Notes: generated from the sequence alone by a model not told the origin. 64,000 bases of DNA from DAOUKH01 sp965207995 (GCA_965207995.1 OZ242299.1:1240001-1304000), one strand, 5' to 3'. Numbered from the stretch's first letter, positions 17,519 to 26,213 are shown. Program-made: numbers and translations.

Positions 17519-18775
17519 ATGGACTTCGAGTACCGGTACACGGCGGAGCAGGAGCGCTTTCGGCAGGAGGTGCGGGACTGGCTCGCCGAAAACGTCCCCG
17601 CCGACATCACCGCCCCGGTCGACCCCGAGGTCATCTCCGACGAGCTCTTTGACTTCGCCGTCGAGCTGCGCCACAAGCTCGGTGACAAGGGGTGGCTCTA
17701 CGCCGTCTACCCCAAGGAGTACGGCGGCGGCGGTCTCGCGGCGGAGTACGAGGTGATCCTCGAAGAGGAGCTGCAGAACCGCAAGATACCTACGGTCTAC
17801 AGCAACCACCTCGTCATCCCTCCGCTTTTGGTTTGGGGTACGGAGGAGCAGAAGCAACGCTGGCTCCCCGGCCTGTTGACGGGCCGCACCATCGCCTTCC
17901 AGAACTTCACCGAGCCCCAGAGCGGCTCCGACCTCGCCACCATCAAGAGCACCGCCGTCCGCGACGGTGACGATTGGATCATCAACGGTCAGAAGGTATT
18001 CGTCAGCGGCGGCGGGCCCGCCAAGTGCGACATTCTCTTCGGCCCCGTCATGACCGACCCCGACGCACCCCGCCACAAGAACCTCGGTTACTTCATCATC
18101 GAGGCCGACACGCCGGGCGTCACCCTGACCCCCATGGAGCTCCTGAACGGGAGGAACCAGAACACCGTCACCATGGATAACGTCCGCGTGCCCGGCGACC
18201 ATCTCATCGGCGGCGACCACCAGGGCTGGCAGGTCACCCAGACCACGCTCGAGATGGAGCACGGGGGCCGCGGCATGGCCTACGTGAAGGAAGAGGCCGT
18301 CGACGAGCTCGTCGAGTTCGTGAACGAGCGCAAAAGCAACGGCGGTGTACTCGCCGACGACCCGTTCGTGGCCCAGCAGACCGTCGAGTGCGTGATCGAC
18401 GCTCACATTGGGCATCTCCTCAACGCTCGCAACTTCTCCATGTACCACAACAAGGAGGAGATGACCTATCACGGCTCGCAGACCGCGCTCTTCAAGAAAG
18501 AGTACCGCCTGCGCAACTCCGACCGCATCCGCGAGGCGATGGGGCCGTTCTGCCTGCTCGGCATCGACGAGCCCCTGGCCCCCTTCAAGGGCGAGGCGGA
18601 GGTCCTCCAGCGGTCGGCGCTCTGGGCCTCGCACCCCGGCGGCACGCCCGAGGTGCAGCGGGTGATCATCGCCCGCCGCCTGGGCATCAGCAAGACGAAG
18701 GAGAAGGCCGCTCCCACGCCGGCCACGGCCACCGCCAACCTGCCGACGTTCGAGTCCAAGACGGCCGCGTCGTAG
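17519..18775 (+). CDS. Acyl-CoA dehydrogenase, canonical
   Basis: A 418-residue FAD enzyme that introduces the alpha,beta double bond in acyl-CoA thioesters. The N-terminal helical domain (FEYRYTAEQERFRQEVRDWL) and PKEYGGGGLAAEYEVILEEEL are typical. The FAD/substrate signature FTEPQSGSDLATIKS is intact, followed by DWIINGQKVFVSGG and the C-terminal helical bundle. A Lys/Pro/Ala-rich tail ends the protein. It heads a run of three acyl-CoA dehydrogenase genes on the same strand (22-base gap, then an overlap). Electrons would pass to an electron-transfer flavoprotein. The acyl substrate is not determinable. Confidence 0.9.
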   Translation: MDFEYRYTAEQERFRQEVRDWLAENVPADITAPVDPEVISDELFDFAVELRHKLGDKGWLYAVYPKEYGGGGLAAEYEVILEEELQNRKIPTVYSNHLVIPPLLVWGTEEQKQRWLPGLLTGRTIAFQNFTEPQSGSDLATIKSTAVRDGDDWIINGQKVFVSGGGPAKCDILFGPVMTDPDAPRHKNLGYFIIEADTPGVTLTPMELLNGRNQNTVTMDNVRVPGDHLIGGDHQGWQVTQTTLEMEHGGRGMAYVKEEAVDELVEFVNERKSNGGVLADDPFVAQQTVECVIDAHIGHLLNARNFSMYHNKEEMTYHGSQTALFKKEYRLRNSDRIREAMGPFCLLGIDEPLAPFKGEAEVLQRSALWASHPGGTPEVQRVIIARRLGISKTKEKAAPTPATATANLPTFESKTAAS

Positions 18776-18796
18776 GCTCGGGGCGAGCGCCGGACC

Positions 18797-19984
18797 GTGG
18801 ACTTCGAGTACCGCTACACTGAGGAGCAGCGGCGCTTCCGAGATGAGGTTGCCGCTTGGCTCGACGCCGCCCTCGCCGAGCTTGGCGCTGAGCCGGTCCC
18901 CGGCTCCGGTGCGGCCCGCGCCCTCCAGCGCAAGCTCGGCGAGGTGGGTTGGCTCGTCCCCGCGCTCCCTAAGGAATACGGGGGCGCCGGTCTCTCCCCC
19001 GACCTCGAGACCGCGCTGTTTGATGAGCTCTACGCCCGTGGCCTCGACCACGTCCTCGACCGGCGGTTGAGCGCGCTATGCGAGACTCTCATCCGCTGGG
19101 GAACGGAGGATCAGCGGAGGCGCTGGCTGGCCGACACAGCGGCGGGCGTGAGCATCGCCGTCCCCGTGCTCGCGGCGGCACCCGACCTAGACCCCGGCGA
19201 GATCACGGTGGAGGCGGCCCTGCGCGACGGCGAGTGGGCCGTCGACGGCGCCCAGCGCTTCGAGAGCGCCGAGCCCGACCCCGGCTACGCCTGGCTCCTC
19301 GCCCAAACCGGCCAGGGCTTCGTCATGCTGATCGCGCCGCTGCCTTGGCCCGGCGTCACGGTGCGGCCCGTCGACACCGACGGCACCGACCATGTCGCCG
19401 TCATCGACTTCGAAGGCGCGCGGCTCCCCGCCTCCTACGCCATCGGCGAGCCCCGCGCGGGCTGGGAGATGGCGCTTGATGGCATGTTCGCCTTCGCGCC
19501 GGTACGGTCGCCGCGGGGGTCGGACGCGCTGCTCGCGGAGCTGCTCGACTGGGCGCGGGGCGCGGAGTCCGGCCCCGGCGCGGTCGACGACGAGCTCCTG
19601 CAGGAGCACCTTATCGACGCGCACGCCGCCGCCGAGATCGAGCGCCTGTTCCGGGCGCGTCTCTGGTGGGCCGAGCAGGCCGGCGAGGACACGCGCTACC
19701 TCGCGGCCCAGCATTCGATGCAGGCCAAGCGGGCGGCGGCGAGGCTCGCCGAAGCGGCCCGCGAGGTCTTCGGGCCGCGGGCGCTCACCGAGCCCAAGCT
19801 CGCCGCGCTCCAGCGCCGGGCGCTGACCAACCACATCTACCGCGAGCGCGCCGCGGTGGCCTCGGCCTTGGGGCTGCCGGAGGTAGCCGCCGACCAGCCG
19901 GCCGGTGAGCAGGCGGCGCGGCCCGCCGAGGAGTCACTGACCGCGGCCGCATCCCGGGGAGGGAACGATGGACCTATCGCTTAA
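18797..19984 (+). CDS. Acyl-CoA dehydrogenase-like protein, divergent active site
   Basis: 395 residues, GTG start, with the same N-terminus as the preceding gene (FEYRYTEEQRRFRDEVAAWL) and PKEYGGAGLSPD. In place of the FAD-contacting T/S-E-P-x-x-G-S-D signature it reads VPVLAAAPDLDPGEI, and the NGxK strand reads WAVDGAQRF. The protein is therefore unlikely to be a conventional catalytic subunit. In actinobacterial steroid catabolism, adjacent genes encode alpha2beta2 acyl-CoA dehydrogenases in which one chain is degenerate; a similar partner role is my inference here. The 3' end overlaps the next acyl-CoA dehydrogenase gene by 17 bases. Confidence 0.82.
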   Translation: MDFEYRYTEEQRRFRDEVAAWLDAALAELGAEPVPGSGAARALQRKLGEVGWLVPALPKEYGGAGLSPDLETALFDELYARGLDHVLDRRLSALCETLIRWGTEDQRRRWLADTAAGVSIAVPVLAAAPDLDPGEITVEAALRDGEWAVDGAQRFESAEPDPGYAWLLAQTGQGFVMLIAPLPWPGVTVRPVDTDGTDHVAVIDFEGARLPASYAIGEPRAGWEMALDGMFAFAPVRSPRGSDALLAELLDWARGAESGPGAVDDELLQEHLIDAHAAAEIERLFRARLWWAEQAGEDTRYLAAQHSMQAKRAAARLAEAAREVFGPRALTEPKLAALQRRALTNHIYRERAAVASALGLPEVAADQPAGEQAARPAEESLTAAASRGGNDGPIA

Positions 19985-21113
19985 CGAACAACAATTGATG
20001 CTCAAGACCATGGGCGCCGACTTCCTCAAGCAGCAGCTTCCCAAGGAGCGGGTGCGGGAGATCGACGAAAGCCCCACGGGCTTCGACCCCGACCTGTGGC
20101 GCGAGATGGCCGAGCTCGGCTGGACGGCCATCGTCATCCCCGAGGAGTACGGCGGCTTGGGCATGACCTTCACCGACCTCGGCGTGCTCTACGAGGTCAT
20201 GGGCGAGGCGGCGTGCAGCAGCCCCAACCTCTCCTCGGCGGTGCTCAGCGCGCAGGCCATCCTCCACGCCGGCGACGCCGCGCAGAAAAACGAGCTTCTC
20301 CCCGCCATCGCCTCCGGCGAGCAGATCTTCTCCTTCGCCTACACCGAGCCCGACTATTCCTGGGAGGCCGACGGCGTCAAGCTCGCCGCGGCCAAGCGCG
20401 ATGGGAGTTGGACGCTCAACGGCGCCAAGCTCTTCGTCCCCGACGCGCACGTCGCCGACCGCCTGCTCATCGCGGCCCGGACGTCGGACAACGGCGCATC
20501 CGAACAAGGCATCACCCTGTTCCTCGTCGAGAAGGACGCCCCCGGGGTCTCGGTTCGGCTCCTCACCGGCTGGATCGGCGACAAGGTCTGCGAGGTCACC
20601 CTGGACAACGTCGCCGCCTCCGCCGTGATCGGCGACGTCGACGAGGGCTGGGCCGCCATCGAGCACGCCCGCGACCGCGGCGCCGCCGTCCTCTGCGCCT
20701 ACATGGCCGGCGGGGCGCGCGCCGCAACCCAAATGGCGCTCGAATACAGCAACACGCGCATCGCTTTCGGCGTCCCCATCGGCACCTTCCAGCGCGTCCA
20801 GGACCACGTGATCGAGGGCACGACGAACGTCGATTCGATCCAATGGACGGCCTACGAGGCGCTGTGGAAGCTCGACGAGAGCCGCGACGACGCCCCGCTC
20901 TCGGTCAGCATGGCCAAGGCCGTGGCCAGCGTCGGCTTCCCCGCGGCCTGCGAGGCCTCCCACCACGTCCACGCCGGCATCGGCACCGACCTCGACTTCG
21001 GCCTCGTCCACTACACCAAGCGCGCCCGCACCTTTCAGAGCTACCTCGGCGACGCCACCTACCACAAGAAGCGCGCCGCCCGCCTCATGAACCTCGGCAG
21101 CGGCGGCGGGTAG
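19968..21113 (+). CDS. Acyl-CoA dehydrogenase, second type
   Basis: A 381-residue acyl-CoA dehydrogenase family protein with an intact fold: MDLSLNEQQLMLKTMGADFL, LGWTAIVIPEEYGGLGMTFTD, and a C-terminal VASVGFPAACEASHHVHAGIG. The FAD motif is relaxed (FAYTEPDYSWEADGVK, without GSD), followed by SWTLNGAKLFVPDA. It resembles the shorter chain of heteromeric acyl-CoA dehydrogenases. Its ATG lies inside the end of the previous gene (17-base overlap), so the two are translationally coupled, which supports partnership. The PD-(D/E)XK-like gene starts 4 bases after its stop. Confidence 0.87.
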   Translation: MDLSLNEQQLMLKTMGADFLKQQLPKERVREIDESPTGFDPDLWREMAELGWTAIVIPEEYGGLGMTFTDLGVLYEVMGEAACSSPNLSSAVLSAQAILHAGDAAQKNELLPAIASGEQIFSFAYTEPDYSWEADGVKLAAAKRDGSWTLNGAKLFVPDAHVADRLLIAARTSDNGASEQGITLFLVEKDAPGVSVRLLTGWIGDKVCEVTLDNVAASAVIGDVDEGWAAIEHARDRGAAVLCAYMAGGARAATQMALEYSNTRIAFGVPIGTFQRVQDHVIEGTTNVDSIQWTAYEALWKLDESRDDAPLSVSMAKAVASVGFPAACEASHHVHAGIGTDLDFGLVHYTKRARTFQSYLGDATYHKKRAARLMNLGSGGG

Positions 21114-21117
21114 CGGC

Positions 21118-22266
21118 ATGGGCGAGCGAATCTACACCAGGGACGAGCAGGGAACGCTCGAGCCGCTTGAAGAGGCTTCCTTCACTTCCGAGGACGACCT
21201 GCAGGCGCTCCTCGCAGAGCACCCTGAGCTTCTCGATGGGGAGCAGATGCGGCCGGGCGACCCTCGGCGCTGGATTCTGATCAAGCGAGAGAAAGGCATT
21301 GCCGAAGCCGCGGACGCAGGAGACCGCTGGGCGCTTGACCACTTGCTCATCGATCAAGACGCCACACCCACACTCGTCGAAGTGAAGCGGGGCTCGAACA
21401 GCGAAGTCCGGCGCAAGGTGGTCGGACAGATGTTGGAATACGCCGCTCACGCCACGGGCGGCGCGGGAAGCTGGGCGGTGGACGATATCCGGCGGGACTT
21501 TGAAGACGGCGCTAAGGCTCAGGACAGGAATCCCGACGAGGTAATCGCCGAGCTGTTGCAAACGGACGGGGTGGCGGACGTCGACGCCTTCTGGGCAGAC
21601 GTGGGTGCGAACCTCGCCGCGAGGCGGATCCGCCTCCTGTTCGTGGCCGACGACATACCGGACTCCTTGACTCGAATCGTGTCGTTCCTCAACGAGCAGA
21701 CCCGCGACAACATCGAAGTGCTCGCCGTCGAAATTAAGCAGTTTTCCGGCAAGAGCACACAGACGCTCGTTCCGCGTGTCATTGGCCTGACCGCGGCCGC
21801 CCCGGCGAAGAGCGCACCGCGCATCAAGTTAACGCGCGAGTCGTTCTTGGATGAATTCACCGGCAGAGAACGGGACGCCGTGGAGCGGCTCCTCAACGTG
21901 ACTTCAGAGTCTGGCGGCGCCCTTGGCTGGAATCCCTTCAGCGTAACTCTGCGAGTAGTCTGCCCGCTTCATCCCAGGCCTGTCCCGGTCGCGCGGATCT
22001 ATCTCCCATCGATGGAATCGTCGATGGGATTGGTCCTCTACCTTGGGTGGGAAGGCCCCACTTTGGGGTACCCGCCAGAACTAGAGCAGCGCCTTAGGGA
22101 ATGGACATCGCAGTTCAAGGACGATAGTTTCACGACAGCGGGGGGCACTCTCGGGTATTGGTGGACAGTGACACCTTCCGATGCGGCGGACCACATCGAC
22201 CTGCTGGCGAGCCGACTGGCGGCGGTGCTCTCCGACCTGAAGTCGCTGGAAGCCGACGAGGCCTAG
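21118..22266 (+). CDS. PD-(D/E)XK nuclease-like protein of unknown role
   Basis: 382 residues. The N-terminal third carries a nuclease-like core: acidic helix LQALLAEHPELLDGEQ, then WALDHLLID (Asp 74), LVEVKRG (Glu 88, Lys 90) and helix KVVGQMLEYAAHA (Gln 104). That D-x13-E-x-K plus Q pattern matches the PD-(D/E)XK fold seen in NucS-like and restriction nucleases. A region of about 100 residues containing LLFVADDIPDSLTRIVSFLNEQ follows, and the C-terminal third is unassigned. It starts 4 bases after the acyl-CoA dehydrogenase stop yet does not look metabolic. Its 3' end overlaps the oppositely oriented epoxide hydrolase end by 4 bases. The function is a guess at DNA cleavage or defence. Confidence 0.7.
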   Translation: MGERIYTRDEQGTLEPLEEASFTSEDDLQALLAEHPELLDGEQMRPGDPRRWILIKREKGIAEAADAGDRWALDHLLIDQDATPTLVEVKRGSNSEVRRKVVGQMLEYAAHATGGAGSWAVDDIRRDFEDGAKAQDRNPDEVIAELLQTDGVADVDAFWADVGANLAARRIRLLFVADDIPDSLTRIVSFLNEQTRDNIEVLAVEIKQFSGKSTQTLVPRVIGLTAAAPAKSAPRIKLTRESFLDEFTGRERDAVERLLNVTSESGGALGWNPFSVTLRVVCPLHPRPVPVARIYLPSMESSMGLVLYLGWEGPTLGYPPELEQRLREWTSQFKDDSFTTAGGTLGYWWTVTPSDAADHIDLLASRLAAVLSDLKSLEADEA

Positions 22267-23405
22267 CGCAGCGCGCGGAAGAAGGCGCGGACGTCGTCGA
22301 CGAGGAGGTCCGGCGCCTCCATGGCGGCGAAGTGGCCGCCTCGCGGCATCTCCGTCCACCGTTGGACGTTGTAGCCCTGCTCGACGAGGCTGCGCGGCGG
22401 GTGCGAGATCTCCTTGGGGAACATGGCGACGGCGGAGGGCGTCTCGATGCGCCCGGCGCGTCCGAACTCGCCTCGGTTCTCCCGGTAGAGCCGCACCGAC
22501 GAGTTGATGGTCTGCGTCACCCAGTAGATCATCACATTCGTGAGCAGCTCGTCCTTGGTGTACGAGCGCTCGACGTCGCCTTCGCAGTCGCTCCACGCCC
22601 GCCATTTCTCGACGATCCACCCGGCCAGTCCCACGGGGCTGTCGTTGAGCCCGTAGGCCAGGGTCTGGGGCCGCGTCCCCTGCATGATCGAGTAGGCCGA
22701 CTCGTCGCGCACCCAGCGGGCCATCTCGGCGCGGTAGGCCTCGACTTCGGGCGACGCCGATTCGCCCGCGAGTCGCGCCATCCTCCCGATCACCAGGTTC
22801 AGGTGAATGCCCGCCACGTTCTCGGGGTACTGCTCCGCCAGGCTCGCCGTCACCGCCGCTCCCCAGTCGCCGCCCTGCGCGCCGAACCGGTCATAGCCCA
22901 GCGTGTCGGTCATGAGGCTGCCGAAGAGTTCGGCCATGCGGTGCGTCGTCATCCCCGGCTCGCGGGAGGCGTCGGAGAAGCCGTAGCCGATCAGCGACGG
23001 CACAACGAGGTGGAAGGCGTCGGCGGGGTCGCCGCCGTGCGCCGCGGGGTCGGTCAGCGGCCCCGCGATCTTGTACATCTCGAAGAACGACCCCGGCCAG
23101 CCGTGGCTGACGATCAGCGGGAACGGGTCGGGGCCCTTCCCCTCGATGTGGACGAAGTGGATGCCGAGCCCGCCGACCTCGGCGCGGAACTGCGGCAGGG
23201 CGTTGAGGCGGCGCTCCTGCTCGCGCCAGTTATAGCCGTCGCGCCAGTAGGCGGCAAGCTCCTTCATATAGGCCAGGTTCGACCCCATCTCCCAGCCCGC
23301 GCCGTCGACCTCGTCGGGCCACCGCGTCGCGTCGAGGCACGCCCGCAGGTCGTCGAGGACGGCGTCGTCGACGTGAATCTCGAACGGCTCGGGCGCGGCG
23401 GCCAT
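22263..23405 (-). CDS. Epoxide hydrolase family protein (EHN plus alpha/beta hydrolase)
   Basis: A 380-residue protein with the N-terminal epoxide hydrolase domain (FEIHVDDAVLDDLRACL, RWPDEVDGAGWEMG) and an alpha/beta-hydrolase core. Visible motifs are the oxyanion region SHGWPGSFFEMYKI, the nucleophile elbow AQGGDWGAAV (Asp) and the catalytic His in MPRGGHFAAMEAPDLL. Such enzymes open epoxides to diols. I start at the ATG at 23405, just before the conserved domain. It is the downstream member of a tandem pair; the neighbour ends 22 bases before this ATG on the same strand. No signal peptide. Confidence 0.88.
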   Translation of the reverse strand: MAAAPEPFEIHVDDAVLDDLRACLDATRWPDEVDGAGWEMGSNLAYMKELAAYWRDGYNWREQERRLNALPQFRAEVGGLGIHFVHIEGKGPDPFPLIVSHGWPGSFFEMYKIAGPLTDPAAHGGDPADAFHLVVPSLIGYGFSDASREPGMTTHRMAELFGSLMTDTLGYDRFGAQGGDWGAAVTASLAEQYPENVAGIHLNLVIGRMARLAGESASPEVEAYRAEMARWVRDESAYSIMQGTRPQTLAYGLNDSPVGLAGWIVEKWRAWSDCEGDVERSYTKDELLTNVMIYWVTQTINSSVRLYRENRGEFGRAGRIETPSAVAMFPKEISHPPRSLVEQGYNVQRWTEMPRGGHFAAMEAPDLLVDDVRAFFRALR

Positions 23406-23427
23406 GTTTGTGCTCCCTGGCGGCGGT

Positions 23428-24579
23428 CTAGGCGCGGTAGTCGCGGAAGAAGGCGCGGATGTCCTCGACAAGCAGCTCCGGCTCCTCCATGGCGGGGAAG
23501 TGTCCGCCGTTGGGCATCTCGGTCCAGCGGGCGACGTTGTAGTTGCGCTCGGCGGCCGACCGGGGCGGGTTCATGTCGTTGGCGGGGAAGATCGCCACGC
23601 CCGTCGGGACCGGCACGCGGGCGAGCGGCCCCGCCGCCATCAGCTTGCGATTCTCGAAGTAGTAGCGCATCGAGGAGTTGATCGTGCCGGTCACCCAGTA
23701 GATCATCACGTTGGTCAGGAGCTCGTCCTTGGTGTAGGAGCGCTCGACATCGTCGCCGCAGTCCGACCAGCCCCACCACTTCTCGACGATCCACGCCATC
23801 AGGCCGGCGGGCGAGTCGTTCAGGCCGTAGGCCAGCGACTGGGGGCGGGTCTCCTGGACCTCGGCGTAGCCCCGCTTCTCGCGCCGCCACGAGGTGACCT
23901 CTTCGACGTAGGCCTTCTCGGCCTCGGTTATCTGTTCCGGGTCGGGATTGGCCGTGCCGGAGAGCATGTTGACGTGGATGGCGGGCACCCGGTCGGCATG
24001 GCCGCGCCCGAGGGCCGCGCAGACGAGACCGCCCCAGTCGCCGCCCTGGGCGACGAACCGGTCGTAGCCGAGGACGTCGGTCATCAGCTCCCTGAAGAGG
24101 GCGGCGGTGCGTGGAACGTTCATCCCCGGCTCGCGCGGCCGCTGCGAGAAGCCGTAGCCGGGCAGCGACGGCGCGACGAGGTGGAAGGCGTCGGCGGGGT
24201 CGCCGCCGTGGGCCGCGGGGTCGGTGAGCGGCCCCGCGATCTTGTACATCTCGAAGAACGACCCCGGCCAGCCGTGGGTGATGATGATGGGCAGCGGGTC
24301 CGGCCCCTTCCCCTGCACGTGGACGAAGTGCAGCTCGAAGCCGTTGACTGTGGCCTTGAACTGCGGCAGCGAGTTGAGGAACCGCTCTTGGGCGCGCCAG
24401 TCGTAGCCGTCGCGCCAGTAGGCCGCGATCTCCCGCATGTAGGCGAGGTTGGAGCCATACGCCCAGCCCGAGCCTTCGACCTCGTCGGGCCAGCGGGTGC
24501 GGCCTAGGCGGGCGTGCAGGTCGTCGAGGACGGCGTCGTCGACGTGAATCTCGAACCGTTCCGCGGTCCCCGTCGCCAT
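23428..24579 (-). CDS. Epoxide hydrolase family protein, tandem paralogue
   Basis: 383 residues, closely similar along its whole length to the downstream gene: FEIHVDDAVLDDLHARL, RWPDEVEGSGWAYGSN, HGWPGSFFEMYKI (about 102-114), AQGGDWGGLV with nucleophile Asp 181, LAYGLNDSPAGLMAWIVEKW, and GGHFPAMEEPELL with the catalytic His. The pair arose by duplication and reads as one transcript away from tRNA-Asp. In the N-terminal domain the two are nearly identical, while the acid-bearing lid regions differ, suggesting different epoxide substrates. Confidence 0.9.
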   Translation of the reverse strand: MATGTAERFEIHVDDAVLDDLHARLGRTRWPDEVEGSGWAYGSNLAYMREIAAYWRDGYDWRAQERFLNSLPQFKATVNGFELHFVHVQGKGPDPLPIIITHGWPGSFFEMYKIAGPLTDPAAHGGDPADAFHLVAPSLPGYGFSQRPREPGMNVPRTAALFRELMTDVLGYDRFVAQGGDWGGLVCAALGRGHADRVPAIHVNMLSGTANPDPEQITEAEKAYVEEVTSWRREKRGYAEVQETRPQSLAYGLNDSPAGLMAWIVEKWWGWSDCGDDVERSYTKDELLTNVMIYWVTGTINSSMRYYFENRKLMAAGPLARVPVPTGVAIFPANDMNPPRSAAERNYNVARWTEMPNGGHFPAMEEPELLVEDIRAFFRDYRA

Positions 24580-24635
24580 GATCGGCGCGCCGCCTCCGCG
24601 GCCGCCGGGCGCGGGCCGCGCCGGCGGGCGATTTC

Positions 24636-24665
24636 TTGACTACCCCAGAAGGCCGCCGCTAGAAT
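24636..24665 (+). promoter_or_regulatory. Promoter for tRNA-Asp
   Basis: TTGACT (24636-24641), an 18-base spacer and TAGAAT (24660-24665), ending 14 bases before the mature 5' end of tRNA-Asp. Confidence 0.65.
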
Positions 24666-24679
24666 CGAAGGGCGCCCTG

Positions 24680-24758
24680 GTCCCGGTGGTGTAGCCTGGC
24701 CTAACATACCACACTGTCAATGTGGAGATCGGGGGTTCGAATCCCCTCCGGGGCGCCA
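24680..24758 (+). tRNA. tRNA-Asp (anticodon GTC)
   Basis: The acceptor arms GTCCCGG/CCGGGGC pair with one T-G at position 2. The D arm is GTGT/ACAT with an 11-base loop, the anticodon stem CCACA/TGTGG surrounds CTGTCAA (anticodon GTC), and the T loop is TTCGAAT. The discriminator G is the aspartate identity base. CCA is encoded. Confidence 0.95.
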
Positions 24759-24789
24759 CTCTTCTTCCTTTTCTCCGTGGATCGGCGTC

Positions 24790-24843
24790 CGTCTGTGTGC
24801 CGTACGGTGCTAGCGCACCTTGAACCTGGAGGACTACCACTGA
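24790..24843 (+). pseudogene. Possible remnant of the 3' end of a higB toxin gene
   Basis: In the gap between tRNA-Asp and higA, the codons ending at 24843 read LNLEDYH-stop, and the TGA overlaps the higA ATG (TGATG). HigB/RelE-type toxins of higBA operons commonly end in VEIVDYH-stop with just such an overlap. In another frame slightly upstream the sequence reads RLCVPYG, which recalls the R-[IL]-C-F strand near the HigB C-terminus. A TAG at 24811 and a frame change separate the two pieces, and nothing further upstream fits before the tRNA. I read this as the decayed tail of a deleted toxin gene. The evidence is short and circumstantial. Confidence 0.35.
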
Positions 24844-25148
24844 TGGCCACGACCGGCGTCAAGGTAAACATGACCCCCTCGCATCCGGGGGACTTCATTC
24901 GCACGGAGATCGTCGAGGAGTCGGGGCTGACGGTGACGAAGACGGCTGAGGTTCTGGGCGTCCGCCGGGCGACCGTCTCGGACCTTCTGCACGGCCGGAG
25001 CTCCCTGTCGCCGGAGATGGCGCTGCGTGTTGAGAAGGCCTTCGGCGTCAGCATGGACATGCTTTTGCGGATGCAGGCTTGGTGGGACGCCTCACAGATG
25101 CGCGCCCGGGCGGCAGACGTCAGCGTCCAGCGCTACCGCCCTGCCTAA
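24843..25148 (+). CDS. higA: HigA family addiction-module antitoxin
   Basis: A 101-residue Xre-type helix-turn-helix protein with the HigA signature: HPGDFIRTEIVEESGLTVTKTAEVLGVRRATVSDLLHGRSSLSPEMALRVEKAFGVSMDMLLRMQAWWD in outline. HigA binds its own promoter and neutralises HigB, a ribosome-dependent mRNase that is normally encoded just upstream. I start at the ATG at 24843, with GGAGG 11 bases before it; a longer reading to 24720 would run through the tRNA. No intact higB is present, so this antitoxin is an orphan, either regulatory or a leftover. Confidence 0.85.
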   Translation: MATTGVKVNMTPSHPGDFIRTEIVEESGLTVTKTAEVLGVRRATVSDLLHGRSSLSPEMALRVEKAFGVSMDMLLRMQAWWDASQMRARAADVSVQRYRPA

Positions 25149-25188
25149 CCGCGACGCCGCATACGCCGACCCCAGCCCGGCACACTAG

Positions 25189-26127
25189 CTACAGCCGCGC
25201 CACGACGCGCTCGGCGATGCGCTCCGCGTGCTCGACGTGGTCGTAGATGGGGTTGAACATGATCATGTCGAGGTCTTCGCGGGCGAGGCGGGCGACCTGT
25301 TCCGTTACCTCGTCTTCGGAGCCCCACGCCGAGACCGCGAGCCCAAGCTCGGCGTCGTGGTACTGGTGGTCGAAGAAGCGCCGTAGCTCGCGGGCGGCGC
25401 GCTCCTTGTCGTCGTCGATGACGACGTAGAGCCGCTTCGCGATGGTGAACGCGGGGTCCCGCCCCGAGGCGTCGAAATGCCTCCGCAACGAGCGGAGCAC
25501 GTCGAGGAACGATTCCATCCGCGAGGCGCCCGCTCCCATGAAGCCGTCGCCGAGCCGGACCGCCCGCTTGATGGCGCCTTCGGCGCGCCCGCCGAACCAG
25601 ATGGGCGGGTGCGGCCGCTGCACCGGCTTCGGCTCTAGCGACAGGCGGTCGAGCCGCCACTCACCGTTGTCGAAGCTGACCTCCTCCTCCGTCCACAGCC
25701 GCTTGATGAGCTCGACCATGTCGAGGAAGCGGCGGACGCGGCGCGCGGGATCGATGTTGAAGATGGGATAGCGCGCCTCGTGCCCGCCCAAGCCGACGCC
25801 AAGAATTAGCCGGCCTCCTGAGAGCTGATCGACGCTGGCCGCGGCCTTCGCCACGTGCAGCGGGTGGAAGAGAGGAAGGACAAGCACTGAAGAGCCGATC
25901 TTGACCCGCGACGTCGCCATCGCTGCCGCGGTCATGAGGACGAAGGGATCAACCGGCTTGCTGAAGACGCCGTGTTGTACCCAGAGGCTGTCGTAGCCCA
26001 GGGCCTCGGCGCGGGCCGCGTGACGGCCGATGAGGCCGGCGTCGGCGGGGCCGTCGAGGAACGTCTGAGGAATCGCGATGCCGACCTTGGTGCGGTCGCC
26101 GATGATCAAGCGTCCTTCATCTGCCAT
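25189..26127 (-). CDS. LLM-class flavin-dependent oxidoreductase
   Basis: A 312-residue luciferase-like TIM barrel that uses FMN or F420. It shows the N-terminal VGIAIPQTFL, SLWVQHGVFSKPVDPF, the PLFHPLHVAKAAASVDQLSGGRLILGVGLGG block, and PHPPIWFGGRAEGAIKRAVRLGDGFMG, which together are diagnostic. I chose the ATG at 26127, preceded by GGAAGAGG; a start at 26160 adds 11 unlikely residues. Members oxidise diverse organic molecules, and the F420-linked subgroup is common in Chloroflexota and Actinobacteria. It is divergent from the SDR gene. Two relatives occur at 40848 and 62095. Confidence 0.88.
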   Translation of the reverse strand: MADEGRLIIGDRTKVGIAIPQTFLDGPADAGLIGRHAARAEALGYDSLWVQHGVFSKPVDPFVLMTAAAMATSRVKIGSSVLVLPLFHPLHVAKAAASVDQLSGGRLILGVGLGGHEARYPIFNIDPARRVRRFLDMVELIKRLWTEEEVSFDNGEWRLDRLSLEPKPVQRPHPPIWFGGRAEGAIKRAVRLGDGFMGAGASRMESFLDVLRSLRRHFDASGRDPAFTIAKRLYVVIDDDKERAARELRRFFDHQYHDAELGLAVSAWGSEDEVTEQVARLAREDLDMIMFNPIYDHVEHAERIAERVVARL

Positions 26128-26213
26128 GGGCCTCTTCCTTCGTCCCCGGTCCGTAGACATGCGGGGCGGGGTATAGTAGCACCACCGCGAGCCGAGGGAG
26201 GCGCCCCACAGCC

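Noticed and set aside
24720..24842. Longer higA starting inside tRNA-Asp
   Set aside because: It would translate the tRNA 3' half; the HigA domain begins at 24843 with its own ribosome site.
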